This document shows positions 1-8,064 of a stretch of 64,000 bases of DNA, in pieces. The position numbers and the translations under genes are program-made. Each line of letters starts with the position of its first letter. Position 1 is the first letter of the stretch. The DNA comes from JAJDTQ01 sp963422385 (GTDB lineage: Bacteria; Desulfobacterota; Binatia; UBA9968; JAJDTQ01). The stretch is from the NCBI GenBank assembly GCA_963422385.1, contig OY729432.1, forward strand, positions 2,852,001 to 2,916,000. Reading direction: 5' to 3'. The notes below the pieces were generated by a model that worked only from the letters and a program-made list of their open reading frames with translations, was not told the origin of the DNA and made no database searches.

Positions 1-591
1 CAGATCACCGATCCGTTGCGGCAGCACGATTGGAGCTCCGAGGAATACGTCGAGGACTGGGCGCAGCGCCAAAGGCGCAATGAAACCCTGCGAGCCCGGC
101 AGTTCGCGCTGCTGGCGAGCCTGGTCCCGTTCGAGCGCGAAGCCGCTTTCCGGTTCATGGACGTGGGTTGCGGTTACGGGGCGCTCAGCAAGTTCCTCCT
201 GGAATCGTTTCCCGGCGCCACGGCCGTGTGCCACGACGGCTCCGCGGCCATGGCCAGGCTCGGCGGCGAACGCATGCAGGAACTCGAGGGACGGTTCGAA
301 TACGTGATCTCGGATTTCAGCAAAAAGAACTGGAGCCACGCGGCCAGCGGCGAGTTCGATCTCGTGGTCTCGTGCAACGCCATCCACAACGTCCGGGTGG
401 GCGACGTCATCAAGTCCGTCTACGAGGAGATCTTCGGACGGGTACGTTCCGGCGGCCGATTCTTCAACCTCGATCGCGGCTCGGCGTCGCTGGACGATCA
501 GCTCGGCTGGTTCAGGAGTGCCGGGTTCCAGGACGTGACGTGCCACGAGAGGGGCTCCGGACTCTCCCTCTACGGCGGCTCCAAGCCCTGA
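1..591 (+). CDS. Class I SAM-dependent methyltransferase, 5'-truncated by window edge
   Basis: The reading frame is open from the first base, so the gene begins before the window; the in-frame TTG at 16 is probably internal. The glycine-rich SAM-binding motif I (FMDVGCGYGAL) lies near nt 151-185, and an acidic post-I region and a motif IV-like stretch (DLVVSCNAIHNV) follow in the right order for a Rossmann-fold methyltransferase. It ends in the GGSKP tail often seen when the last strand closes the sheet. The substrate cannot be read from the sequence. No partner gene is visible upstream, and the MFS carrier 127 nt downstream is in the same orientation, so an export or modification pairing is possible but unsupported. 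Confidence 0.8.
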   Translation, partial: QITDPLRQHDWSSEEYVEDWAQRQRRNETLRARQFALLASLVPFEREAAFRFMDVGCGYGALSKFLLESFPGATAVCHDGSAAMARLGGERMQELEGRFEYVISDFSKKNWSHAASGEFDLVVSCNAIHNVRVGDVIKSVYEEIFGRVRSGGRFFNLDRGSASLDDQLGWFRSAGFQDVTCHERGSGLSLYGGSKP

Positions 592-717
592 CTTCTCCCG
601 GTCCGTTTCCGTCGCGGAGTTCGGTTTCGACGGGTTCGCCGGCTGCAACCCGTTACCGCCTTGCGCGCATGCCGTCAGCCGCGACCGTTGTCTCCGCTTG
701 AAAGGGCTCCTTTCTCG

Positions 718-1893
718 ATGACGGGCGCACGGGGCGGCAGCCTCGCACTGTTGTACGGCACGGTCCTGCTCATGAGCCTGGGGCAGGGCATGGTGTTCCC
801 CACCATCCCCATGCTGGCGGCGTCCTTCGGCGTCTCGGCCGGTCTTGCGGTGCAGGTGGTCACCGCCCATGCCTTGGGCCGGACCATCATCCTGATCCCC
901 GCGGGCCTTCTCATCGACCGTTACGGCGCCAAGACCGCCATGCTCGCGGGAAGCGCCCTGGTGCTGTGCGGCGCCCTCGTGACCGCCGTCACTCCCTGCT
1001 TCGCCTTGCTTTTTCTCGGTCAGTTCCTGGCAGGCGTCGGCGACAGCGTCTGGACCATGGGACGCGAGGTGTCCGGCGTCGAGATGGTCGAACAGCACCA
1101 GCGGGGACGCCTGCTGAGCGGTTTCATGGGGGTCAAGTCGGCGGGCATGGCCATGGGCCCGGTGGCGGGCGGAATCATCGCCCAGTGGGTGGGGTTCAGG
1201 ATGGTATTCATGGTGTACGCGGCCGGCGCCGCGGCGGTGTTCGTTACCTCGCTGCTGGCCCGGAAGGACACGGTCCGGGGCCACGTCGGCAAGGTCGCCT
1301 GGTGGGGAAAGGTCTCGGACGTCCTGCCGGACCTGCGCGCCACGTTCGTGGTGCTGGTGTTCGCGACCTTCAGCATGCAGATGTACCGCACCGCTCTGCA
1401 AGGCATGCTGCCGCTCTACGCGGGCGTCGAGCTGGGTTTCTCGGCGGCCCGGGTGGGCAGTCTGTTCGGCGTATCCGGACTGTTCGTGCTGCTCATGATC
1501 CTGCCCGCCGGCTTCATCACCGACCGCGTCGGGCGCAAGTATGCCAGCGTTCCGAGCACCGCGCTCCCGGGCATCGCGTTCCTTGCCTTCCCGTTCGCCT
1601 CGACCCTGCCGCAACTGGTGGTGATCATGGTGGTCATCGGCCTCGCCCAAGGCATGTCCCTGGGCGCGTTGTCCGTGTCCACCTACGACGTGATCCCGGA
1701 CGCGGCGCGGGGACGGCTGCAGGGACTCCGCCGGACCGTGGGCGAGTCCGGCGCGGTCATGGGCCCGCTGGCGGGCGGCTGGCTCGTCGACCTTGTCGGT
1801 GCCGGAAGGACGTTTCTTTTCTACGCGCCGGTCCTGCTCGGCGCGGCCGCGGGCCTCGCGTTCGTAGCGAAGGAGACGCTGGCGAGGAAGTGA
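718..1893 (+). CDS. MFS transporter (12 TM, 391 aa)
   Basis: Strongly hydrophobic protein with about twelve membrane segments and two copies of the MFS loop 2-3/8-9 signature: LLIDRYGAK in the N-half and ITDRVGRK in the C-half. A central loop rich in K/R/D (around RKDTVRGH) separates the halves, as in the drug:H+ antiporter and multidrug branch. I chose ATG 718 because the protein then starts just before the first helix; the frame extends upstream to 661 but that portion does not look like a signal or helix. There is no obvious strong Shine-Dalgarno. Substrate unknown. Confidence 0.85.
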   Translation: MTGARGGSLALLYGTVLLMSLGQGMVFPTIPMLAASFGVSAGLAVQVVTAHALGRTIILIPAGLLIDRYGAKTAMLAGSALVLCGALVTAVTPCFALLFLGQFLAGVGDSVWTMGREVSGVEMVEQHQRGRLLSGFMGVKSAGMAMGPVAGGIIAQWVGFRMVFMVYAAGAAAVFVTSLLARKDTVRGHVGKVAWWGKVSDVLPDLRATFVVLVFATFSMQMYRTALQGMLPLYAGVELGFSAARVGSLFGVSGLFVLLMILPAGFITDRVGRKYASVPSTALPGIAFLAFPFASTLPQLVVIMVVIGLAQGMSLGALSVSTYDVIPDAARGRLQGLRRTVGESGAVMGPLAGGWLVDLVGAGRTFLFYAPVLLGAAAGLAFVAKETLARK

Positions 1894-1906
1894 GAGCACC
1901 TGTGAC

Positions 1907-2200
1907 TCTCCCAAGCTCATGTCGGCGCTCGAGAAGGGGATCAACAAGGCCTACGGTATCAAGGTCCGGCTGAAGACGACCCCCGGCACCGGTGCATCGA
2001 AGCTGATCCGGTGAAAGCGAAGGACTTGCCGAAATCCTGCAAGGATTTCACCGATCCCGAATACAAGGGGAAAATCGGGACCACTGTCTTTGCAGTGGGC
2101 TGGGTCGAGGCGGCGATCCATTCGGGTGAAGAAGAGGCGACCCGCATCGTCGATGTCATGGTTGCCAACGGGACCATTATCGGCACGACTCGTACAAGTG
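1907..2200 (+). pseudogene. Remnant of an extracellular solute-binding protein (Fe3+/ABC type)
   Basis: Translation from nt 1907 gives SPKLMSALEKGINKAYGIKV followed by a TGA around 2012. The next frame then continues with VKAKDLPKSCKDFTDPEYKG and KIGTTVFAVGWVEAAIH. Together these read as consecutive pieces of a periplasmic binding protein of the iron(III)/putrescine type (the 'W.DLTDPKYKGKI' block is characteristic), joined by a frameshift. N- and C-terminal lobes are missing, there is no signal peptide and no permease or ATPase gene nearby. I regard it as a decayed fragment. Confidence 0.55.
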
Positions 2201-2239
2201 TCCACAATCGTGTGGCTTGTACACCTGGAGGCTTGGATC

Positions 2240-2806
2240 GTGTTCAAAAATGAACGTCGAAGGCGCACGGAAGGAATTGTTTTTCTGGCCGGGTTCGGGT
2301 CATGCATTCCGGCCGCCAACTGGCTCATCGGCAACGTGGGGACGGTGTGCCCGCCGGGTTCGCCGTGCCTGATCCCTGTTGCGCCGGGGGTCATGGCGCC
2401 AAGCGGCGTCGTGATGATCGGGCTGGCGTTCGTTCTCCGCGATCTGGTGCAGCGCCGGATCGGCGTCAGGTGGGCGGCGGTGGCCGTCGTCGCGGGCGCC
2501 GGCCTTTCCGCGTTTTTCGCCCCGCCGGCTCTGGTGCTGGCCTCCGGCATGGCCTTCCTGTTTTCGGAAACCGCCGATCTTGCCGTCTATACGCCGTTGC
2601 AACGGCGCCGGTTGCTGCTCGCGGTCTTTGCCAGCAGCGTCGTCGGTCTGATCGTTGACAGCGTCCTGTTCCTGTATCTGGCGTTCGGGAGCATCGAGTT
2701 CCTGCCGGGACAGGTCATTGGGAAGGCCTGGATGGTGGTGCTCGCCTTGCCCTTCATTGTTCTGCTGCGCCGGCGTGACGAGCGTCTCGGGTTAAAGGCT
2801 GCCTGA
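2240..2806 (+). CDS. VUT/YhhQ-like family protein, putative queuosine precursor transporter (188 aa)
   Basis: Hydrophobic protein with about five or six membrane segments and the family pattern AANWLI, then PSGVVMIGLAFVLRDLVQ and ETADLAVYTPL, which match the DUF165/VUT family; E. coli YhhQ imports preQ0/preQ1. The GTG start at 2240 is favoured because GGAGG sits 8 nt upstream (2227-2231). At 188 aa it is a little shorter than the roughly 220 aa YhhQ, in line with short phage and island versions. Upstream overlap with the dead binding-protein fragment suggests it was inserted next to debris. Transport of a queuosine precursor is inferred from family membership only. Confidence 0.7.
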   Translation: MFKNERRRRTEGIVFLAGFGSCIPAANWLIGNVGTVCPPGSPCLIPVAPGVMAPSGVVMIGLAFVLRDLVQRRIGVRWAAVAVVAGAGLSAFFAPPALVLASGMAFLFSETADLAVYTPLQRRRLLLAVFASSVVGLIVDSVLFLYLAFGSIEFLPGQVIGKAWMVVLALPFIVLLRRRDERLGLKAA

Positions 2807-2905
2807 CAAACGATCCCATGCAAAACGGTCGCTTTCCGTGGCAGGGCGGGAGGTTCCCCTTCACGGTGGCTGGACGCGGCTGGACGATTTGGGACATTGT
2901 AGAAT

Positions 2906-2922
2906 GTGGCCACTTTGGCTAC
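2906..2922. promoter_or_regulatory. Inverted repeat, probable antitoxin operator
   Basis: Imperfect dyad GTGGCCA-CTT-TGGCTAC (six of seven positions pair) immediately upstream of the Phd-family gene. Outer bases TGTAG (2898-2902) and CTACA (2919-2923) extend the symmetry. Phd/YefM antitoxins usually bind such palindromes to autorepress their operons. The dyad overlaps an upstream in-frame GTG at 2906, which argues that translation starts downstream. Confidence 0.45.
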
Positions 2923-2932
2923 ATTAATTCAA

Positions 2933-3184
2933 ATGAAGGAAATGGCTGCGAGAGAGGCCAAGAACCGTTTCGGCCACTTGATCGATGCCGCCCAGAGCGC
3001 ACCGGTACGCGTGACCAAGAACGGCAGGGCGGTCGGTGTGATGATGTCGGTGCAACAATACGAGCGATTGCGCGGCGCCGCGTGGGAGCGTCTGACAACG
3101 ACTATGGACCGCTTGGGCAAGGCAGCGGCGGCCAAGGGACTGACAGAGGCAAGGCTCGAAGCGCTTCTGGCGGATGAAAGCTGA
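2933..3184 (+). CDS. Phd/YefM family antitoxin
   Basis: About 83 aa. The N-terminal segment MAAREAKNRFGHLIDAAQSA and the following VRVTKNGRAVGVMMSVQQYE are the standard Phd/YefM DNA-binding fold, and the C-terminal helix rich in Ala, Lys and Glu (AAAKGLTEARLEALL) is the expected toxin-neutralising tail. ATG 2933 and ATG 2942 are both possible starts; GAAGGA precedes the second, and the GTG at 2906 lies inside the operator-like dyad. Its stop overlaps the start of the PIN-domain gene by 11 nt, the classic antitoxin-toxin coupling. Confidence 0.85.
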   Translation: MKEMAAREAKNRFGHLIDAAQSAPVRVTKNGRAVGVMMSVQQYERLRGAAWERLTTTMDRLGKAAAAKGLTEARLEALLADES

Positions 3185-3743
3185 GCGTGTCGTTGTAGAC
3201 ACCAATGTCCTGATCAGCGCTGTGCTCCTCCCACAAGGGCCTCCACGCGCCGTAGTGGATGTGATTCGGTCCGAGACCGGCGTGTTGCTGTTTTCCAACG
3301 AGACGTTCGACGAGCTTCGAAGCCGCCTCTACGGTCCGAGGTTCGACGGCTATGTCAGCCGAGAGGACAGGGCGGTCTACCTTGCCCAACTCCAGGCGGT
3401 TTCGGAATGGGTGTGGATCGCCCGTGCGAAGCCGGGTTGTCGCGACCCGGACGATGACAAGCTGCTCGAAACGGCGTTGATGGGCGAAGCGGATTGCCTG
3501 ACCACCGGCGACCGGGGCCTTCTGGACTTGTCCCCGTTCCAGGAAGGCGAGACCCTGGAAGAGATGATCAAGGAAGACCTGGTGGCCGAGCGTGTGGCCA
3601 TGGAGACCTATTCCGAGATCATCCGCTGGCTTTCCAACGACGACCCCACGACTCGCAGGATCATCGAAGACATTCTCAAGATGGAAGAAGAGCATGCCGA
3701 CGATCTGGCGAGCCTGCTGGTGACGCTGGGGAAGGTTGAATGA
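3174..3743 (+). CDS. PIN-domain toxin fused to a ferritin-like C-terminal tail (189 aa)
   Basis: Residues 1-122 are a PIN-family RNase toxin (COG1569 type): VVDTNVLISAVL with the first acidic residue D9, a CRDPDDDKLLETAL acidic block, and TTGDRGLLDLSPF with the last Asp. From about residue 123 the sequence changes to EMIKEDLVAERVAMETYSEI and DPTTRRIIEDILKMEEEHAD, which looks like the last two helices of a bacterioferritin/ferritin-like protein, including an ExxH-type EEEH motif. PIN toxins of this family normally end around 140 aa. The junction (nt ~3540) is in frame with no stop, so it is either a real fusion or a deletion joining two genes. The toxin pairs with the overlapping Phd antitoxin; its end overlaps the cytochrome gene by ATGA. 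Confidence 0.75.
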   Translation: MKAERVVVDTNVLISAVLLPQGPPRAVVDVIRSETGVLLFSNETFDELRSRLYGPRFDGYVSREDRAVYLAQLQAVSEWVWIARAKPGCRDPDDDKLLETALMGEADCLTTGDRGLLDLSPFQEGETLEEMIKEDLVAERVAMETYSEIIRWLSNDDPTTRRIIEDILKMEEEHADDLASLLVTLGKVE

Positions 3744-4147
3744 GACCCATCATCGGTACGGCGGCCGCGGTGGCGGTTGTCGCCGTCGTGGCATGGACGA
3801 TGTGGCCGCGCGATGATGGAAGGACTCGGCCAGGCGGCGAGACGGCCCCCACGGTATCCGTGGCGTCGACCGCGGGTATGCAGGGCGAGGCGTTGTTCAA
3901 TCAGAGGTGCGCGGTGTGCCACGGCCGGCACGCGGCCGGGTCTCCCCAGGGACCGCCGCTGGTTCACCGGTACTACGAACCGGGTCATCATTCCGACATG
4001 GCGTTCCTGCTCGCGGTGAAAAGGGGTGTCCGAGCGCATCATTGGCGCTTCGGCAACATGCCGCCCGTTCCGGGTCTTTCGGACAACGACGTCATGGCCA
4101 TCGTCGGCTACGTGCGCGCGCTGCAGCGGGCCAAGGGGATCTTCTGA
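3740..4147 (+). CDS. Membrane-anchored class I cytochrome c (135 aa)
   Basis: An uncleaved-looking N-terminal membrane segment (residues 4-22) is followed by a single haem-binding CAVCH (C57, C60, H61) and a distal NMPPVP with probable axial Met107. It is a small monohaem cytochrome with an N-terminal anchor, expected to face the periplasm and carry electrons. The start ATG overlaps the TGA of the upstream gene (ATGA), so it is translationally coupled to the PIN/ferritin chimera. This suggests the ferritin-like tail, rather than the toxin, was its original neighbour. Confidence 0.85.
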   Translation: MRPIIGTAAAVAVVAVVAWTMWPRDDGRTRPGGETAPTVSVASTAGMQGEALFNQRCAVCHGRHAAGSPQGPPLVHRYYEPGHHSDMAFLLAVKRGVRAHHWRFGNMPPVPGLSDNDVMAIVGYVRALQRAKGIF

Positions 4148-4168
4148 GGGGTGTGGGAGGAGAGATTC

Positions 4169-4699
4169 ATGCCGTGTAGATCCCTGGTGGGGGTGACGGT
4201 CCTGGTGTTGCTCCTGGCCTTTGCCACGGCGTTGGCGCACCGCGGAGCCACCGGCATTATCAAACAGCGCATGGACGCCATGATGTCCCTCGGCGGCGCC
4301 ATGAAGGCACTGACTGCGATGATGAGCGGAAAGCAGCCTTACGACGCCGAACGCGTCAAAGCGTACGCGGGAACCATCGCCGGGCACGGGGGCGAAAGCC
4401 TGACCAGCCTGTTCCCGGAGGGGAGCCTGAAACACCCTTCAAGAGCGAATCCCGCCATATGGACCGATTGGGGCCGTTTCTCCGCGTTGGCGCAAGAACT
4501 GGCGGTATACGCGGGCGCGTTGGCATCGGCGGCGTCCAACCAACGGGCGAGCATCGCGGTGAGTGGAGGAAAGGGTCCGGGCACGCGGCGCCGGGATACG
4601 AGGCCGGAAGACCTCGCAACCGTGGCGCCGAACACGGTCTTCATGCTGCTCAGGCGCACTTGTTCAAACTGCCATCGGACCTACCGCACCAAAAAGTGA
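4169..4699 (+). CDS. Cytochrome c'/c556-like class II cytochrome (176 aa)
   Basis: Signal peptide (hydrophobic VLVLLLAFATALA, cleavage near ALAHR) followed by an alpha-helical protein with the only haem motif at the very C-terminus, CSNCH (C165, C168, H169) with RTYR after it. This is the layout of class II cytochromes (c', c556), four-helix bundles in the periplasm. ATG 4169 has a strong GGGAGGAGAG upstream. It follows the class I cytochrome by 21 nt and is probably in the same operon. A conserved Met near the N-terminus (KQRMDAMM) is a candidate sixth ligand. Confidence 0.85.
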   Translation: MPCRSLVGVTVLVLLLAFATALAHRGATGIIKQRMDAMMSLGGAMKALTAMMSGKQPYDAERVKAYAGTIAGHGGESLTSLFPEGSLKHPSRANPAIWTDWGRFSALAQELAVYAGALASAASNQRASIAVSGGKGPGTRRRDTRPEDLATVAPNTVFMLLRRTCSNCHRTYRTKK

Positions 4700-4719
4700 C
4701 GCGCCGGCCCGGCCTGCCT

Positions 4720-4871
4720 GGCCGCGGTCTTCGGAGCGGCCTGCGGCCTTCGTGAACGCTTGGGGTCGCTGGCGCCGCCGCGGCGCACGATCTTGGCCAC
4801 GAGTCCCGCAGCGTCACGATACGATTGAAAACCAGCGTATCCCCGGTGGAGTCCTGATCCATGCAGAAGTG
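4720..4871 (-). pseudogene. Duplicated, decayed fragment of glnS
   Basis: The DNA here aligns base for base with glnS positions about 6000-6150 on the same strand. It encodes DTLVFNRIVTLRDSW, versus NALVFNRIVTLRDSW in the intact gene, plus recognisable flanks on both sides with small indels. No reading frame continues across it, so it is a partial duplication of the anticodon-domain region that has since drifted. The rest of 4700-5220 holds no convincing gene. Confidence 0.7.
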
Positions 4872-5221
4872 AGAATGGCGCGCTGCCGTGGCGATTCTCA
4901 GCGTAGGCCCATGCCTGCGGTGGCCGGAGGACCGCCGGCGCATGACCTGCGCTTTCCGTTCGGCTTTCACCAAGCCGTCGGCGCGTGGAAGAGGCTCGGC
5001 TTCCAGAACTGACCCCATGGAGGCCGAACCGGGCAGGTCCGGTTCATGGAACCGCGGCCGCTGCCTTGTCGAAGGGCCGGGACATTGTACGCCTGCTACA
5101 CGCCGCGGAACTTCCTTGGTGGACGGATCAAGGAGCAGAGATATTCGGGCGGTAGAGGTCCGGGTGATGAGTTCATCATGAACCCGGAGTTGGGCGATTG
5201 GGGCCGCCAGTGACGACAAAC

Positions 5222-5383
5222 TCAGGACAGGCGATCATCGGGCTCCGGCGATTGGCCCCCGCCCCGCCGAAGCAGGCGGCGTGCCGCCTCGATGTCGGCT
5301 TCGGTGCCACGTGCGGTGAAGAATTCGGCGGTCTTCATGGCGGAGACCTTTTCGGCGACCGCTGCGCCCGGATCCGTGTGCAT
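5222..5383 (-). CDS. Small hypothetical ORF (53 aa)
   Basis: Short frame beginning MHTDPGAAVAEKVSAMKTAE and ending in a charged RGGGQSPEPDDRL tail, lying 43 nt beyond the glnS stop on the same strand. No family recognised; the helical-then-acidic composition would suit a small antitoxin or the remnant of a longer gene. There is no clear Shine-Dalgarno. Low confidence that it is expressed. Confidence 0.25.
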   Translation of the reverse strand: MHTDPGAAVAEKVSAMKTAEFFTARGTEADIEAARRLLRRGGGQSPEPDDRLS

Positions 5384-5426
5384 CACTTCGCCAATTAGGC
5401 CACAATTCGGCGTGGGTGTTCTAGCA

Positions 5427-7754
5427 TCAAGCCAGCTTTGACCGCAGCAGCTCATTGACGAGGCGGGGATTTGCCTTGCCGCTGGTGGATTTCATCACCT
5501 GGCCCACGAAGAATCCCAGCAGATTGGTCTTGCCCTGTTGATAGAGGGTCATATTCTCCGGGTTGGCGGCGATGACCGCGTCGACGATGGGTTCGAGTTG
5601 GCCGGCGTCCGCCACCTGCTGAAGGCCCCGGCTCTTGACGACGGCCGCGGGACTCCCTCCCTCTTCCAGCATGGCGGTGAATACCTCTCTGGCAGCTTTG
5701 CCTGAAATAACCTGATCGTCGACGAGCGCGATCAATTCTGCCACCGCCCCTGGCGTCAACGGTAGCGACTCGAGAGGCTTATCCTTGAGCATCGGCCGCA
5801 GCTGATGGATCACCCAGTTGCCGATGGCTTTCGGATTGTCGTGGCAACGGACCGCCTCCTCGAAGAACCCGAAGATGCCGTCATCCGAGGCCAGCAGGAA
5901 CGCGTCGTCCGGCGCAAGCCCGAGGCGGTCGCGGTAGTCCTCCATCCTCGATCTTTGCGCTGGAGCCAGTTCCGCATGCGACGGAACCTTTCTCTTGACC
6001 GCGGTCTTCGGATCAGCCTGGAGTCTTCGTGAACGCCTGGGCTCGCCGCCGCCATCGCCCCGCCACACGATCTTCTGCCACGAGTCCCGGAGCGTGACGA
6101 TACGATTGAAGACGAGCGCATTCGGACGCGAGTCCGGATCCACGCAGAAGTACCCCAGCCGCTCGAACTGGAACCGGTCGCACGGACGGGCGGTGCCGAG
6201 GCTCGGTTCCACGCGGCCCTTGACGGTCTCCAGGGACTTGGCATTCAGCATCTCCCGGTAGTCCCGATTCGGGTCGCCCTGGGGGTCGGCCACCGAGAAC
6301 AGCCGGTCGTAGAGCCTGAGCTCGGCTTCGAGCGCATCTGCTGCGGATACCCAGTGGATCGTCCCCTGGACCTTCTTGCCGCTGGTGCCGGAACCGCTCC
6401 GCGTCTCCGGGTCGTAGGAGCAGCGCAGCTCCCGCACCGCGCCGGTGGCGGGATCCTTGACCACATCGTCGCACCGGATGATGTAGGCGTAGCGCAGCCG
6501 CACCTCGCGGCCCGGCGCCAGCCGGTGGTAGCCCTTGGGCGGTTCTTCGAGAAAGTCGTCCCTCTCGATGTAGATCTCGCGGGAGAAGGGGATGGTGCGC
6601 GACCCTTCCCCGGGGACGTCGTGGGGGTAGTAGGGCGCTTCCATCTCCTCCACCCGGTCGTCCGGATAGTTGGTGATGACCACCTTGAGCGGGTGCTCCA
6701 CCGCCAGCACCCGAGGCGCCTTCCGGTTCAGGTCGTCGCGAATGAAGTACTCGAGCTGGCCCATCTCCACGGTGTTGTCGCTCTTGGCGATGCCCACGCT
6801 GTGGCAGAAGTTGCGGATGGCCTCGGGCGTGTACCCCCGTCTTCTCAGCCCCGCCAGGGTGGGCATGCGCGGATCGTCCCAGCCGGTGACGTGCTTCTCC
6901 TCCACCAGCCCCAGGAGCCGCCGCTTGCTCATCACCGTGTAGTCGAGGTTCAGCCGCGCGAACTCGATCTGCCGCGGGTTGGAGGGGACGTCCACCTGAT
7001 CGAGGATCCAGTCGTAAAACTCGCGGTTGTTCTCGAACTCCAGGGTGCACAGCGAGTGGGTGACCCCCTCCAGTGCGTCCGAAAGGGGATGGGCGAAGTC
7101 GTACATGGGATAGATGGGCCAGGCGTCCCCGGTGTGGTGGTGGACGACGTGACGGATGCGATAGATCACCGGATCGCGCATCTTCATGTTTGGCGACGCC
7201 ATGTCGATCCTGGCGCGCAGGACGTGGGCGCCGTCCGGGAACTCTCCCTTGCGCATGCGGGCGAAGAGGTCCAGGTTCTCATCCACGCCGCGGGTGCGGT
7301 AGGGGCTCTCCCGGCCCGGCTCGGTCACCGTGCCCCGGGTCTCGCGGATCTCCGCCTCGTTCAGGCTGCAGACGTAGGCGCCGCCGCGCTCGATGAGTTG
7401 CACGGCGAAGCGGTACAGATCCTCGAAATAGTCCGAGGCGTTGTACAGGCCCTCGCCCCAGTCGAAACCGAGCCACCGGATGTTGTCCTTGATGGCCTCG
7501 ACGTAGAGCGTGTCCTCCTTGGCGGGGTCGGTGTCGTCGAAGCGCAGGTTGCAGCGGCCGCCGAACTCACGGGCGACCCCGAAGTTCAGGCAGATGGACT
7601 TGGCGTGGCCGATGTGGAGAAAGCCGTTGGGCTCGGGCGGGAAGCGCGTCACCACCCCGCCGGGGTGCCTGCCGCCGGCGAGGTCGTCCCGGATGATTGC
7701 GCGAATGAAGTCCGGCGGCGGCTCGCGCCGGCCGGTGCCGTCGGTGATTTCCAT
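5427..7754 (-). CDS. glnS: Glutaminyl-tRNA synthetase with C-terminal GatB/YqeY-like extension (775 aa)
   Basis: Class I aminoacyl-tRNA synthetase that charges tRNA-Gln. The HIGH-type motif PEPNGFLHIGHAKS is near residue 40, the KMSKS equivalent is VMSKRRL, and the beta-barrel anticodon-binding domain (LVFNRIVTLRDSW) is intact. E. coli GlnRS is about 554 aa; here about 190 extra residues carry a GatB/YqeY-type tail (NWVIHQLRPML, ISGKAAREVFTAML, NLLGFFVGQVMK). Such tails are known in Deinococcus and some other GlnRS and help bind tRNA. I start at ATG 7754 (MEITDGTG) because GGGAGG precedes it; the frame extends to 7847 without looking conserved. Presence of GlnRS implies direct Gln-tRNA charging in this organism. 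Confidence 0.95.
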   Translation of the reverse strand: MEITDGTGRREPPPDFIRAIIRDDLAGGRHPGGVVTRFPPEPNGFLHIGHAKSICLNFGVAREFGGRCNLRFDDTDPAKEDTLYVEAIKDNIRWLGFDWGEGLYNASDYFEDLYRFAVQLIERGGAYVCSLNEAEIRETRGTVTEPGRESPYRTRGVDENLDLFARMRKGEFPDGAHVLRARIDMASPNMKMRDPVIYRIRHVVHHHTGDAWPIYPMYDFAHPLSDALEGVTHSLCTLEFENNREFYDWILDQVDVPSNPRQIEFARLNLDYTVMSKRRLLGLVEEKHVTGWDDPRMPTLAGLRRRGYTPEAIRNFCHSVGIAKSDNTVEMGQLEYFIRDDLNRKAPRVLAVEHPLKVVITNYPDDRVEEMEAPYYPHDVPGEGSRTIPFSREIYIERDDFLEEPPKGYHRLAPGREVRLRYAYIIRCDDVVKDPATGAVRELRCSYDPETRSGSGTSGKKVQGTIHWVSAADALEAELRLYDRLFSVADPQGDPNRDYREMLNAKSLETVKGRVEPSLGTARPCDRFQFERLGYFCVDPDSRPNALVFNRIVTLRDSWQKIVWRGDGGGEPRRSRRLQADPKTAVKRKVPSHAELAPAQRSRMEDYRDRLGLAPDDAFLLASDDGIFGFFEEAVRCHDNPKAIGNWVIHQLRPMLKDKPLESLPLTPGAVAELIALVDDQVISGKAAREVFTAMLEEGGSPAAVVKSRGLQQVADAGQLEPIVDAVIAANPENMTLYQQGKTNLLGFFVGQVMKSTSGKANPRLVNELLRSKLA

Positions 7755-7906
7755 GCTCGTCGAGGCCTCCCGCGCCTCTTGCGGCTCATGGGGTATGAAG
7801 TGTACCTGATGTGGAGTACGCAGTGTACCCGATGACGCGGCGCTCATCCATCGGTGTGCCCGGTGGGGTCCATACTCTTCGCGCCCGCTTCAGGGTATGG
7901 ATGCCC

Positions 7907-7951
7907 CAGGAGCCTGCATCTCGCTACGATTCGATTCCTCGGACAGGACCT
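7907..7951 (+). repeat. Internally deleted copy of the MITE-like repeat
   Basis: Both ends of the 168-bp repeat (see 26001-26168) are present, CCAGGAGCCTG at the left and CTCGGACAGGAC at the right, joined through CTCGCTACGATTCG with the middle missing. It lies in the gap between the glnS start and the ATPase/HEPN operon end; the rest of 7755-8064 shows no gene. Confidence 0.5.
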
Positions 7952-8064
7952 TGGCCGATATGCGAGCGGTGGTCGAGATCGAGAAGACGCCGCATCCGGC
8001 GACCGACCCAATGAAAGGCGGCTGCGCCGTTTTCCCCCCTCGACCGTCCGGTATGGCTCACGGG

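Noticed and set aside
2010..2015. TGA in the solute-binding-protein remnant as selenocysteine
   Set aside because: The frame changes at the same point and both ends of the gene are missing; it is a fragment.
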